NCBI RefSeq assembly: GCF_003369915.1
Contig: NC_046674.1
Location: 3,720,001 to 3,784,000 of the forward strand
DNA from: Drosophila miranda
Taxonomy: Eukaryota > Arthropoda > Insecta > Diptera > Drosophilidae
DNA length: 64,000 nucleotides
Direction: 5' to 3'
How positions within the stretch are numbered: the stretch's first letter is position 1; each line of letters begins with the position of its first letter. The translations under genes and the position numbers were made by a program. Below the pieces are notes generated by a model that was not told the DNA's origin, searched no databases, and worked only from the letters and a program-made list of their open reading frames with translations. This document shows positions 1 to 13,400 of this stretch, one piece after another.

Positions 1-3000
1 GGAAATGGGAATGTTTTAAAATGCCAATTGTCATTTCACTGGACGGTGGAATGAGTGTGCAGTAAACGGTAAAGCAGAGTTCAGTAAGCAGTTCACTTGG
101 TGACTCATGCAGTTGATCTCTCTCTCCCTCCCTCTCTCTCTCGCGCTTATTCTTGTCTGTTTGTCGCACATTTGCAATGCCAGACGACTGGCTATCCATC
201 GGTCTCTGTCTCTGTCTCACTTTCACAGCTGATTGATCTGTCGCTCTGTCCCATTTGCACCGCCTTATATGGTGGCCTCCACACACACATGACATAATTG
301 TCATTATCAACAACAATAGCAATAACAACTGTACTTTTGACGAGCGTTGAGCAAATGCCTGAAAATGGTTTTAATTGTTGGTTTTCCATGAGCAGACCCA
401 GACCCCGTTTTGCCGTTTAAAGACCAAATTTGGTCAAAGTCTCTAATTGAATGTTTATCTAACATTTTGTTCGAATAAGTGTGTGAGTGCGAGTCGAGTG
501 TTTGCTTATGCAATTCCCTTGCTCTTGCGGCTCTTCATGTTTTCCCATTTTCACACGCTGGCTGGTAAATGCGGGAAACGGAAGGGAGGAGAGGTGCAGT
601 AGATCTTTCCATTGATGGGGGATCCGATCCGATTCGATCCGATCCGATCCGTCCATTTCATTCAATTGAGTTGTTTTTCGGGGGTTTTTCTTCGGGAGGG
701 GGGGAGGAGTGCCTCTTTGGGAGGGTGTCATAAATTGAATTTTATAGCCAGACAAAGTTTTTGGCTCGACTTGGGGCCCGCCTTTGTCTTTCGAGTTTGA
801 GTTTGAGTTTGTGGAATGAAAACTGGAACTTTTGCATGTGAATTTGTGCAATTATTATGCACATAACAACACTCACACACACACACACACACAGACAGAC
901 AACACCCAACATTCATCTACATCTCCATAGAAAGAGTACAGACAGTCGCTCGTCATATGCATACAAGGCCTGGGCCTGAATCAAAAAAAAAGGGGGGGAA
1001 CAAAAAGTGACGCAATCCCATACAGGCAGCGGAGAGATTAACTGCAATTGGAGACACGGGAAACACTCGAAATAATGAACAGAAATCAGTGGGGGGATTG
1101 CTTATAAGGTGGGTCCCGCAAGGCGTTGCAATCTTATGGATTGGAAATCCATCGTTTTTGCCAGACATTCCTCAGATCTTGGAGTCCCGTTCCCACTTCA
1201 TAATTTCTAAGAGTTCTCAAGTAAATCTCACTTTTTATTTTTCTGAAGAATTTCTAAAGTTTATTTAGTACCGAGATAAAAGATAAGGCCATTCGAGAAT
1301 GTGAAATTATTTATTATATCATTTATGATGAAGGCTAGGATGGGTTGGGTATGGCGCAAAAAAAAAAAGAAAAAAACATTCCTAGCATCTGAAGTCATTC
1401 CTCGAGATAAAGGTCTCTTCGTATTGTGTGCTGTGGTGGTTCCCAAGTAGAAAAATCTCCATGAAATGAAAACATATGTATCATGTTCGCCTTCAACCTC
1501 ATTCCACAGTCCACATACACTCCACACTCCACAGTCCACCCCTCGCTCTGTCACACCACTCTAGCGGTAAATGAGATATAAACAAAAGCAAAAATTGATT
1601 AGAATCGCATGGCTTTTTTGATGGTTATTATTGTTCTCTCTCCCCTCCCCCTCCCCACACATTTTCACATTTTCGCGCACTCGAATCGTATCTGAGAAAA
1701 TAACCAAATAATTTGTTTGTTTATTAATTTCGTGTATTGTTTGTTGCCCAGAGATGGGTAGAGGTGGGGGTAGAGCAGCGTCTCAATTTGCTTAAGATTC
1801 GCTTTTTTTGTGGCTACTTCTTGATTAGAGAGCGAGTCGCAGAGCGGATGATTCACTCTCCAGCAATGCTGCTGGTGTGCGTGTGTGGAAGGAGGGAGTG
1901 GGAATTGTTGTTTTTAGTCAATGGAAATGGCGACAACTTCGTTTGTTCTTTGCCTCTGCTGCTCTCTTTCGACTGCTTTCTTTGTGTGGTAGCTGTTGCT
2001 GCTCTCGCTCTCTCTCTCTTTCCTCCTACTGATTTGATTGCCACTTTTTCTACACTGCTTGTTCTTCCTACTGCTTTACCATATACAGCTTCGCTTCTGC
2101 CCACTGTTTTGACTGGCACTGCTCTTGCCTCCCTCTCGCTCTCCCTCTCCCCTTTGACCATTACCATGGCTGCTACTTCTTTCTCTACTCTTCTCTCTTT
2201 AACTGTGTCTTCTGGCTGTTTTCATTAGTCGCTCTATTGATGCCATGGCTACGCATAAAAAGAGAAAGAGGTGAAAAACAACAGGGAGAACGACTTTAAA
2301 TCATGATTAATCTCGCATGTAAAGTTGTAGAGAGGAGATTCAACTGCTTGCCTAACCCCTTTCGCCTGCTACTGCTTCCACTTCATTCGGTTGATGTGGT
2401 TCATAACGGTACCAGCTATACATAACAGCATTTTAAATGTTGTTCTCTACCCCCCCTCCCCCATCCCCACTCTCCACCAGCGCCATCGAACGTCAAAGTT
2501 TAATTTGTGCTTAAAGAAAAGTGGGAATTCGGACAATGGACCCATTCCTCTGCCTCCTCTGCCTCTCTCCCTCTTTAGTGTCCCGCTGAATGGCCATAGA
2601 ATTCTTGTCTTTTCTTTTGTCTCCCTCTCTTGACCAAACAATAAAAGAACAACAACTAGTACGCCGGGAGAGTACCTAACAATGCGAATCCTGGACTTGC
2701 AGTTTGCTCTCGTGTCTCGTGTCTAGTGTCGTGTTTGCCATTTTTCCATTTGAAATGTTTATTGTCTAAAAAGTTTGGACAATTCGCTTTAGGAATACCC
2801 CTTTTACTCGCGGGTATACTCGATTTGAGAGGACCCAGAGCCTGATCAGTGGGGGAGGAAAATCATCGGAAATGTGATATTTAGTGGATTATGTATTTTT
2901 GGAAAGGGCTTTGCTTTTGTTTTTGGGGTTTTTTGTTACCTATAGGGTATTTTTCAGCTGTCATTCTTCTCTTGTGCCTGCTCCCTGGAACAATCGATTG

Positions 3001-4039
3001 TGAAAACCATTCAGGAGACAAGACAAAAAATAGAGTAGCCTTCAATTGCACTTCAAATGCCACAAAACGGTTAAAGGACAAAGGCCAAAGGGCACAAGGA
3101 TTTATTGCCTATAAATGGTGTTGAAAAGGTTCTTGGAAATCGTAAAACAACAAAACATGAAACCCTTTACGAAAATCCCTCTCCTCGGAGTGGAAAATCT
3201 CCATCTCCACTTAAAGGTGCAGATACTTCCTGCCTCCACCCCCCGCCTTCTCCAGCGAAAGGTAGTACTTCCTACACTATGCCTTTTGCTATGCCAAAAA
3301 GTAGTTCCCATTTATCACCAAAAGTTCATCGGCTTCCAACAACAACAAATGAAATCTTTGCTCCCATTTGGAGGTGTTTTTTGTTGGTTTGCTCCAGTTC
3401 CCTGTTTCCTATGCAAATTAAAGAAATCACTTTGACACTTGAAGAGTCTACGTTTTTTTTATTTTTTATTTGGACTTTTATAAATAGGTTTTTTTTTTTC
3501 TCTTTGTTACCAATTTTTGTGGTTTTTTCTGTGGTTCCTTTTGTTCGTGTGCCTCTTGTTGTTGTTGTTGTTGTTGCTGCTCATTGCCCTCATTTGTCAT
3601 TCGGTTTTCTTTTGCCCCGCTCCCCCTCCCCCTACCAACCGCAACCCTCCCTCCCAAAAGGTAGTAATCCGAGCGTCGTCAATCCGGGCAACCCCCCGCC
3701 CACCTTTCGGGCCATTGTCTTTGACCATTCCGTCGTGGCTCATGCCAATTGTTTTTATCATTGTTGTCCGCCGTCCGCCGTCCGCCGTTGAAAGCGTGCA
3801 AATTCGAATGCAAATTTAACACCTCCTCGTCGTCGTCGTGGCTGACAAAAAAAAAAAAACACAAAAAATGTAACGAAAAACACAACAACAATAGCCCCAA
3901 AAGAGGCAACAATAACAATTGCAACAGCAATCCAACAACAGAAATACAACACCCAAAACGGGACGAGTAGCGAAGCATTTGTTACCCCGTTTTGGGACAA
4001 CAGGAAACCGATGAAGGAAGGCACGGAGACAGACTGTTT

Positions 4040-4270
4040 CTCTTGCAGATTACTTCCTTGGGAGATTCTTCATTCCTAGGAAGATTCTTCCTTCCTGTGG
4101 AGACTCTTTCCTCCTTGGGAGATTCTTCCTTCCGGTGGAGATCCTTCCTTTCTTGGGAGCTTCTTCCTTTCTTGGGAGATTCTTCCTTCCGGTGCAGATT
4201 CTTCCCTTCTTGGGAGATTCTTCCTTCTCCTCAATCCCTTCCTTTTTCTGAGATTTTTCTTTAGAATATA
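4040..4270. repeat. Degenerate pyrimidine-rich tandem repeat, about 20-22 base unit
   Basis: The phrase GAGATTCTTCCTTCC, with small changes, recurs about ten times, separated by GGTGGA, TTGGGA or similar spacers. The reading frames open across it are products of the repeat. It lies directly upstream of the 11-base minisatellite. Confidence 0.6.
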
Positions 4271-4335
4271 CTTCTTGATGGAAATTATACCATTAGAAGA
4301 ATCTTCCAGCGGGAAATATTCCTTCAGCAAATGCT

Positions 4336-4708
4336 TCCATTCCTCCTCCATTCCTCCTCCATTACTCCTCCATACCTCCTCCATTCCTCCTCCATACCTC
4401 CTCCATACCTCCTCCATACCTCCTCTACTCCTCCTCCATACCTCCTCCATACCTCCTCCACTCCTCCTCCACTCCTCCTCCACTCCTCCTCCATTCCTCC
4501 TCCATTCCTCCTCCATTCCTCCTCCATTCCTCCTCCATTCCTCCTCCATTCCTCCTCCATTCCTCCTCCATTCCTCCACCATTCCTCCAGCATTCCTCCA
4601 CCATTCCTCCTGCATTCCTCCTTCATTCCTCCTTCATTCCTCCTCCATTCCTCCTTCATTCCTCCTCCATTCCTCCCCCATTCCTCCCCCATTCCTCCTC
4701 CATTCCTC
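4336..4708. repeat. 11-base minisatellite, about 34 copies
   Basis: The unit is TCCATTCCTCC with single-base variants (ATACC, ACTCC, ATTCCTCCCCC). The period is 11 bases, so three units make 33 bases and translate as an 11-residue repeat in any frame. Because the unit has no stop in any phase, several frames stay open on both strands over more than 400 bases. This looks like protein-coding sequence but is not supported as such. Confidence 0.9.
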
Positions 4709-4969
4709 GATGCATCAAAATCATCATACCCTGCTGCCAGTGCAACGAAAACAGGGTATTCCAAGAGTAAAAACAGCACAAAACATTTAACTTGTGTGAA
4801 AATTGAGCCGCAAATTGAAAATCAAGACGAGAAGCACAAAAATGTTGGGGCACAAAAAGTGGGTTAAAGCGAGCATTGAATGCATCGGAGGGAGACGGGG
4901 AGACAGAGAGAGAGAGGGAGAGGGATAGAGATGGAGATAATACCCTGTAACGACAAGAGGGTGTGCCGT

Positions 4970-4995
4970 GGGGGGGGGGGGGGGGGGGGGGGGGG
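4970..4995 (+). repeat. Homopolymer of 26 G
   Basis: An uninterrupted G run inside the putative Lasp intron. Its exact length should be treated as uncertain because homopolymers are read poorly by most sequencing methods. Confidence 0.9.
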
Positions 4996-7466
4996 TGGGA
5001 GTGAGTGACCAACAGCCAAAGCGATTACCTCACTGCACCCATGCATGCACACACACACATGCACACTCCTACAAATGGAAACGATAATGTCATCCATCTG
5101 TATCTGTATCTGTGGGGAGGGGGAGGAGGGGGGCCTGTGACTGTGACTGCATTTTGTTGCGTTGTGAAAGTGAAAATGAAATTGAAATTTTCATGTGGTC
5201 AAGCACCCAGCAGCAGTAGCAGCCCCACCACCACCACTAAAACGAGAGAGAAAGGGGCAACAGTGCCATGGGGTATACCCTTTGGAAAGTGATCGTTTCT
5301 ATGGGATGTATAAATGAATGGTAGATGGGTTTACCCGGTTTCTCTTGCGATCTGTATGAATGGTTAGCGGGTATATGGATCATAATTCGATCTATCGCTA
5401 CGATTGTGAATATTCTTCGAAGATTCCTCCACTTGGAGGTGATTTGTTTCAAAGATTCCTTTCCTTCTTTCTTCAGCGATGAATTCTTTGAGAGATTCCT
5501 TCTCCGTGGATTGTTCCTTGAAGACATATATTCCCTTTAGGAGATTGCTTATCCGATTTATATCTAAAATGCAGGGAAATTGTTCAGATTTCTGTTGCAA
5601 AAAAATGCTGGAACGGAGGTGGACTTTTCACCTTCAAAAATTCCCCCCATAAGGGGATTCCTTTTATTTCTTTCTTTCGAAATTGTGTCCTCGTTGATTC
5701 CTTAGGCGTTTGTTTCTTCAGTCCTTTTCCTTTCGTTTCGGAGATGCTTCTTATTAGATTGTTTCTTTCTTAAAAATAAACAAAGTTTTACGAATCGAAA
5801 TGCTCGAGATATCAACTGTAGAGCACTCTCTCTGTGGCAGGGCATGCGTTTCTCTCCCTCGCTCATTCTCTCTGTGGAATTCCCAACGGTAGTTGCCTCA
5901 TATTTAACCCCTGTTACGCATGCGCCGAGCCCCTGAGCCCCTGAGCTGGAGCCCAAATCTGGAAAAGAAAAGAAAAATCTGATGATTTATTTGTGGGGCT
6001 CCTCGACGTTTGGCGGAGTGGAGGTCAAAAGATTGTTTCGCTTTCAGCTTTCTGTCTGTCGGCAGGGGGCCAGGGGGCTGTGCGGGGGGAGTCTCTTGCC
6101 CCTGGGTGTGGAATGTGGAATGTGGTATGTGGCGGCCAGCTTTTGCTTACTATCAAAATAACAATTAACTATCACATGGGGTTTTTTTTTGTTTGTGGTC
6201 CACACTTTTAATTGTGGCTTAAACTGGTTTGCTGCCGTTTTTTTTTTGCGACAGCTTCCAGACAGAGAGCCGCGCGTTGAAAGCCAATTAGGAAATATAT
6301 CTTTCTCTCTGTGGCTGCCACTGCCACTGCCTCTCTCTCTCTCTCTCTTTAATCCGCAGACAAGTTAATCGTTTGTTGACCTCCCATCCCCCCCCTCCCA
6401 TCTAGGATCCAATGCGGTTTTCGAGAGTGTTTTCTTTGGCAGAAATTTGCATAACGCATTGCACAGGCAGCAGTTGCCGCATGCCACATGCCACACACTA
6501 CATTCAGGCCAAGAACTCCATCAGAATTATCTCTCTCTCTCTGGCTCTCTCTTTGTGTGTGTGCCAGTTGTCGGGCTCTGTGGCAAGTTCCTTGGAGATT
6601 CATCTGCCAAGAAGTCACCACAAATCATGCAACATACGACTGCGCTTATCTGAACAGTTATCTCAATGGAACGGTACTACTGTCTGAGACATCTGTCTTA
6701 CGGGAATGGGTAGATGGGTAGGGGTACTACCATCTCGGATGTCTGCCATGAGAAGTACTATCTGCTGCTGGTTAGCCTTTTACTGGCTGTTTCACACCTT
6801 GATCTATGCCTTATCCAGGGTCTATACACCATCCAAACATCTGCTTGTCTAAGGCTTCCGTTTATCTCCACTCTACTGAAGGTTACAGCCATAACTACGG
6901 GCTTATCTGTCTTTTATCTAGAAGCCTTGATCGTAGCTGAACTTGATTTTGGCCAAACTCTGCTCGAAGATGCGCCTTCAAGGGTGTCTCCTTGCTGAAG
7001 CTGTTGTTGGTAGAGTCTGGCCCTGATCATTTTTGATCTCTGGGAAAAACGTTTCCCCAGATGAAAGTCTGGAGACTTTTCTGTATGGTTTCACTCACTC
7101 TTTCTCTCGTTTTTCTATTCTACTCCCTTCTCTTCTCCTCTCCTCTCATTTCGTTTCGTTTTTTGCCAATTAAATTTTTGGAAAAATATACCATTCGAGT
7201 GGAGTTTTGTTCTTCTCGAGCTTCTGGCGCTTCTTGTGCTTCAGAGTTGGCTTTAAGTTTGCGCCAATTTGGGCTAACAAGCAGCAAAACGGCAGAGACG
7301 GCAGCTGAGACGGCGGTGACGGCGGAGGGCCCAAAGCCAAAGCGAAAGACTAATAATAATATTGCATTGCATTCTCATCAGTTTCTCTTCTTCTGTTGTG
7401 CTTTTCTTCTCTCTTTCATTTCATTTCATTTCGTTTCATTTGTCCGTTTCTTTCTTTTTCTTTCAG

Positions 7467-10400
7467 ACATGGCACAAAACGTGTTTCAGATGCACAGAAT
7501 GCGGCATGACGCTCAATATGAAAACCTACAAGGGCTACAACAAGATGCCCTACTGCGAGGCGTAAGTACAGCACAGAAACGACCCCCAAATCCCGTGAAA
7601 ACAGGCTCCCCCCCCCCCCCCCCCTCCCCCCCCCCTGCCAGCACAGCCCCCAAATCAACACCACGCCACACACACCGTTGGGGCAATCACGTCCTCCAGC
7701 CCCCGAGGGTCTTCTTATCGCCCGGGAATGTGTCACAAGGCATGGGGGTAGGGGGTTGGGGGGAGCGGCCTTGATTTACTGTACCTCCTCCATGCCTTTC
7801 TGCCTTTCTCCTCCCCCCAATCTTCATTAGTGTCGTTTATCTAATCGCTAAAGAGAGAGAGGAGGAGGAGGAGGAGGTGCGAGGGCTGTTGGGGGAGCTA
7901 TAGAGGTGGCTACAGATAAGGTACCGACTGAATTCGCTGGAAAATTGCAAAGCCCAACTCTCCTTCGGGCGGGGGGCAGGCGCCTCCTTCAGCAGATTGT
8001 TCACCCACAGTCGGAGAGGGAGAACTCTGTGTGGGAGTGACGGTGATTGGAATGCGGAAATGCAGCTGTTGAGATTCGAATCTAGAGAGAGACACAGAGA
8101 GAGAGAGAGACCGCTTGCCTGGATTTTGGAACGTGTGCCTCGACAAAAACGTTGTGGATTCCATTCAAATGTACTTTGGAATGTGTTTTCTGGATTGATT
8201 GCAAATGGAATTTAAAATGTCATCGAATCATCGGATCCTTCCGCTTGCAGGAACCGTTTAGGGACGGTCTTGTGGTCTACCATCTATCCTAAAGATCTGT
8301 GCTGTTCCTCTCTTATAGAGTATAAAGAACTAGTTCCGCTCTTTCATAAAATACAGAGAACTAGTTGTTGAGTGGGCTTCCCCGCCCTCAGTCGCTGAGT
8401 TTTCACACGCGAACAGCAGGGGCTTTCCCGTGACACACAGAAGGCGGATTTTCCTGAAGGAGTGTTTCCCTTGCTTCCTCCTCCTGGTGCTCCTCCTGCT
8501 GCTGCTGCACTTTTCAAATCGCGATTCCCCCCCCGCTGGGAATGTGTGCCACATGGGGAGTGTTCTGGCTTGCCCCCTGCTCCTCGGTCATGTTTATTGT
8601 TGCCACACACACTCGACTCACGTGCCGTCCTGGACACAGCGACGGGGGCAAGTGTTTTGCTTTGTATTCGGACAAAACTTTGACTCTGGACTCCTTTTCC
8701 TCTCTGCTTTTTTCCCCCTTTTTTTTTTTGCTGCAGTGCGTGGCAGTTGCTGCTGCATTTGTTGGCCTTGAGCCAAAGGCCCGAGGGGGGCTAGGGGGGG
8801 GGCATGACGACCAGAAATTGGTTGTATCCTCCTGGGAGAGAGGTCCTGCCACCGATCGCTGCTAGTCCTCCTCCTGCTGCTACTGCTGCTGCTACTCTAA
8901 TGCAGATTTATTGTGGATGCCACCGCTGCGGGAATAAAAATTCCATGCGGATTGAGTTATGCGTCCGTTAGCTCCATTGCGCCGCAGTGTGTGCCCCCGC
9001 CCCACCGCCCCACTCTGTGTTTGTGCAACATTTCAGTGATGTCATCGCCTGCTGCATAAATTCTGCAATGTGGCTGGCTGGCAGGCAGGAAAAGCTTGTG
9101 GCCGCTTTGGCGGTAACGCCCCATTTTCCGTTTGGCACTTTCACTGCATTTCCTCGAACCGCTTTGCACCTTCTATCAACCGAATGTTGTCTCTGGTGCA
9201 TGCCCCACAGAGGCCCCCTCTCCCCCTCCCTCTCCCTCTGCCCCACAGAGCCGCTTCTTCGCTGCTCCCCGATTACGTGACGCCACGTACACACACCACT
9301 CCACCGTCTGTCCGTCTTTCTTCCTGTCTTTCTGTCTTCGACTTGCCTCTTTTTAACCGCTCTTCTGGCCCTCGTCTGTCCCTCTTCTGTCCCTCTTCTG
9401 TCCCTCTTCTGTCCCTCTTCTCGCCCTCTTCTATCCCTCTTCTATCCCTCTTCTTTTCCCCATATCTTTGGTCTAGATTTTCCCTGGAACCGAACCGAAC
9501 CTGCAGCCCAACTTGGAGTTGCATTTCGGTTTGCATTTTATAATTGCTGGAGAAGTTTCTTCTTCGGTTCTTCCCGCTTCTTAAGAGATTCCAATTTCCA
9601 AGCAAAGTTTTCATACTTTTCCATACGTCTCATGGGGTCAAAGGGGTTCACAGAGGGGGACCGGGCCGGGCCGGTCCGTTCCCTTTGGGGATAACACGAT
9701 GGCCATAAATTATGAACTCTATTCGCAGGATACGAGTAAATGAGGGAAACATGCAATTAAACTTTGGGCCACACACACACACACACACTCGTACCTTGCC
9801 CCTTGCCCCCTGCCCCCTGCCCCCTGCCTCCACAGAAGTGCCAGCAGACGCTACTGTGATTGGTAATTGGATTGAAGATGGATGGAAGACAGTGGACAGC
9901 AGGAAGATGGAATGGGAGGTGCCCGAGGAATAATAGAATGCAAAGGAAAGGCACTGCCTGGCGCGAGGGAACAGGGAAGCCTCCTCTTGGATGGATAGAG
10001 GCGGGAATAGTGCTCGAAAATTTGTGAATATTTTTTTTTTTGTATACATTTCGAGCGAGGAAGAAAAAGATTAGAGTGGATTAGATCCTATGAGTGGCGA
10101 CTTTTTGCCATTGACTTACCTTGGAAAATTCCAACAGAATCTACTCTTTCTTTGGAGCCTTCCTCTGGAGCCTTCCTCTGGGGCCTTCCTCTGAGGCCTT
10201 TCTCTAGAATTTTCCTTTAGAACCTTCCTCTAGAATCTTCCGTTTTTCCCGTAAGATCTCTGAAATACTAAAACTCCTAAAAGATCCTACGGACAAACAG
10301 TTTCCTTCAAACTTTATCCAAAATTTTACTCCAGAATCTTCCTTTAAACTCTTCGAGAGTTTCTCCTTTAAACTTCGACCTCAAATCTCTAGTTTGCCGG

Positions 10401-13400
10401 CTCATTGTTAGAGAAAGATCTTCGTAAAGATCGCTGAATAAAATATAAAAGTACAACCAATCAATGTATATTGATAATTCCACCAAATAAATCATAAATC
10501 TCTTGAGACTACTGATTGGATCGTATTCCCTCCTAATTCCTCAAGAAAATGCCAAAAAGACCATCATTTTCTTGGCATAAAAAATCCTTCAAGAACTCAC
10601 AAAATCCAAAGAAAGGCTTTGCCCATTTTCCGGCAATTGCAAAGCAACTTTGAACTTTGAACATTAAACATGTGATGGATCCGAAATTTCGTTGTCGTTT
10701 TCCAACAAACTAAACTTTCTCTATGCCCCAATTGCATCTTGAAGCCACAGTCCGAGTCGCAGAGTCACAGAGTCTCGGGGGCTCCAGAGTCTGGGAGTCT
10801 CGGAGTTTCGTCTCCCAAGCCTAAGCCTTTTGTCAGTGTTTTGTTTGTGTTGCCACTTGAAGAGGGGCACGGACGGGGCAGGAAAGGACATGCCCGGACA
10901 TGCCAGGAACACACACACAGAGGCACACACACTCGCAGATGTGGCATTCATTCGGTACAATATATTACATTACATTACCTTCGAAAGGGGGTAGGGGGGA
11001 GGCAGGCCACGGCTGAGAGGCCACCTCCACGTTTTAGTTGTGGAATTGAACTAGAAAATAACGAGTGACGGAGGGAGGGGGGGGGGGGGGGGGAGGATGA
11101 GAGCGGAAGAGACACAGATGTTTACAATGTCCTCTTTTTCCGGGCCTTTCATTGGGGGAAAGCCCAAACACAAAAAAAAATGGAAAAAAATGCAGGAATA
11201 AGAACATGAACTCTTTTTTTCGAATGATGGGTGGAATCCTACATATATCATTGGCATTTATTTATTAACATAAAAACCCAGTGAACCATGGTCAGGCCCC
11301 ACCCCTTACCCCTTCCCCCTCCCCCTGTGCCACATTCCTTGTCTTCTCTTCTGTTCATTCATTTCATTTGTGGGGGGATATTTTTTTTTGTTACTTTCGT
11401 TTTGAAATGCGGCTTAAAAGAGCCACCAAACAATGGTGTTACGAGGTCTATGCATGTGTCTGTGGGATATGTGTATTATATAGGGTATTACCTATATATT
11501 CGCTTGATTACTTAAGCCTCTCCCTCGCGCTCCCCCTCCCTCCCTCCCTCTCTCACTCTTTTCAATTACCCAAAAAACCGAAACCGAAACAGAGACAGGG
11601 CTTTGTCTTTTGTTTAATTTTTGTGTTTTTGTTTTTTGTTGGTTTTTTTTTATGCAAAAATAAAACGAAATTTGTAGAGTGTCGTCGTCGCTTCCGAAAT
11701 ATTGAAATGTGAGATGTGGGAGTGGTCCGGTCCGACGGGTCGTGCCTCCTCTTTTTCCCTTTCTTTAAACATGCCCCCCCCCCCGCACTCCAACTTTTGT
11801 ATTCACTTTGATTGAGTCTCCTGCAACGGATTATGAATACAGAATGAATGAACCCGACGATGATGAGGTTTTATGGATGCGTTGTTGATGGGCCAATGCC
11901 AAAAAAAAAAAAAAACAAAACCAAAAACTTTTTGCACACAAAACGAGGGGGAGGAGCGGGAGGGGGGGCTCGTGGAGCACTGGATAATCGCATTGGGGAA
12001 TGGACATGCATTTAATTTTCAATTTTGAACGCTTTTCGCGTAAATTATGTGTGAAATGATTTCTCTTTTAGTTATGCAATGAGATTCGTGAATGGGAATT
12101 AAGGGAATTAAGACAAAGGGGGGGATACAAGGGTGTGGAGAGATTGGGTGAGAGAAAAACATTCTCCACTCATTTCAAAGAAGTTTTGTTCACTCGCGCG
12201 TCATGCAGCAGCTCCCCTCGGTCATTATCCACTAATTGAAATGAATTATAGCCGCATTCCCTCAACTTTTCTTGGCCAGAAACGTGGAGTAGTCCAGGAG
12301 ACCCTTCGTTCCCCTCTTTGGTGGTAAATCTTTTATCATTAGATGGTCCCCTCCTTCCGCTCCTCCCTCCGCTCCACCCTCCCTGCTGCAGTTTAGATGT
12401 TGATCCCTTGCACAAGAACAATGACAACAAAAGACTGTCATGGATGGATGGATGGGGGGTCCGTGACCGGGGGGGTTATGATAACTGGTGTGGTAACTGG
12501 ACACCAATCGGGATTGTGTTCCACATGCAACAACAACAAATAAAAAATAAACTAAAACTGAAAACTGAAAACTGAAAACTAGAAAACCAGAAAAAATATG
12601 TTGACATCCAATGAATGTCCAAACAGTTTTCATTCCCCACAAGAGGCGTAAACGGGGCGGGGCGTTGGGTCTGGGTTTCCGTTTGGATGGATGGATGGAT
12701 GGATGGATGGATGGATGGATGTTGTTCATGGTGTGGTCTGCAACCGCACCACATGATGTAGTCTGTCCAGCGCTTGCTTGATGGGGAATCCAGGTCTGGT
12801 CTCTCCTTCAAACATCAACAGCAATTTGCGTTGGGAAATCATTAACAGGCCGGTCGGTAGATGCAAATGGAAATGCTAAAGATTGCGAATAGATTGGACT
12901 ACGGAATACCCTCGAGAGGAGGGCCTAGTGTGCCCCCTAGTATATATTGTCCTTCTCAAGCGAATATTTCTTCCAGGAGAGGGTATTCTTGGGGGAATGA
13001 GAGATGGGAAGACATTGTACACAAGGATTTTCTTCCAAGCACATAGGACCGTATTTATGTCCTTAAATGCGTGTCCGCTGGAAGGAGATGTTGGAGAATA
13101 TATGTATGTATGTACATATTGCAAAACAAACACAACAAAAACTGTTGTTGTTGCTCTTGTTGCTTCTCTTTCGTTTCTCTTGTGCTTTTTGTTGCTGTGT
13201 CCATTGTTTGTGTATTGTTTACAAATAAATTAAACTTCTTTTGATAATAAAAAAAAAGAAAAAAAAAGGGGAGCAGCAAAAACAATTGCATCACACACAT
13301 GGACACGCCTCTGCTGTGTCTGTGGCATGAATGCATGTTGCACCACGATGTGCCCGCGTTGTTGCAGCAGCAGCTGGTTGATCTATTGGGAACGTGCTGA

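Larger units (their letters stand above)
1..7466 (+). other. Probable Lasp intron, low-complexity DNA, no gene seen
   Basis: No exon can be supported here on either strand. The Lasp exon at 7467 starts in the middle of the LIM domain, and the preceding exon (start codon plus first zinc-binding half) is not visible in this stretch. The whole region is therefore most simply an intron of Lasp whose 5' exons lie upstream of the window. It holds CT/GA runs, TTG and CA microsatellites, a 20-22 base degenerate repeat (about 4040-4270), an 11-base minisatellite (4336-4708) and a run of 26 G. The many open frames here are low-complexity and lack splice or start context. A hairpin-like repeat tail with ACTCGCGGGTAT lies near 2800-2815. 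Confidence 0.6.

Noticed and set aside
1737..2228. 163-codon + strand ORF in the first Lasp intron
   Set aside because: Hydrophobic Leu/Ser/Thr low-complexity translation of CT-rich DNA. No domain or promoter.
7061..7774. 237-codon + strand ORF over the Lasp LIM exon
   Set aside because: It runs through the exon in the wrong frame and into poly-C intron. The true frame gives the LIM zinc residues.
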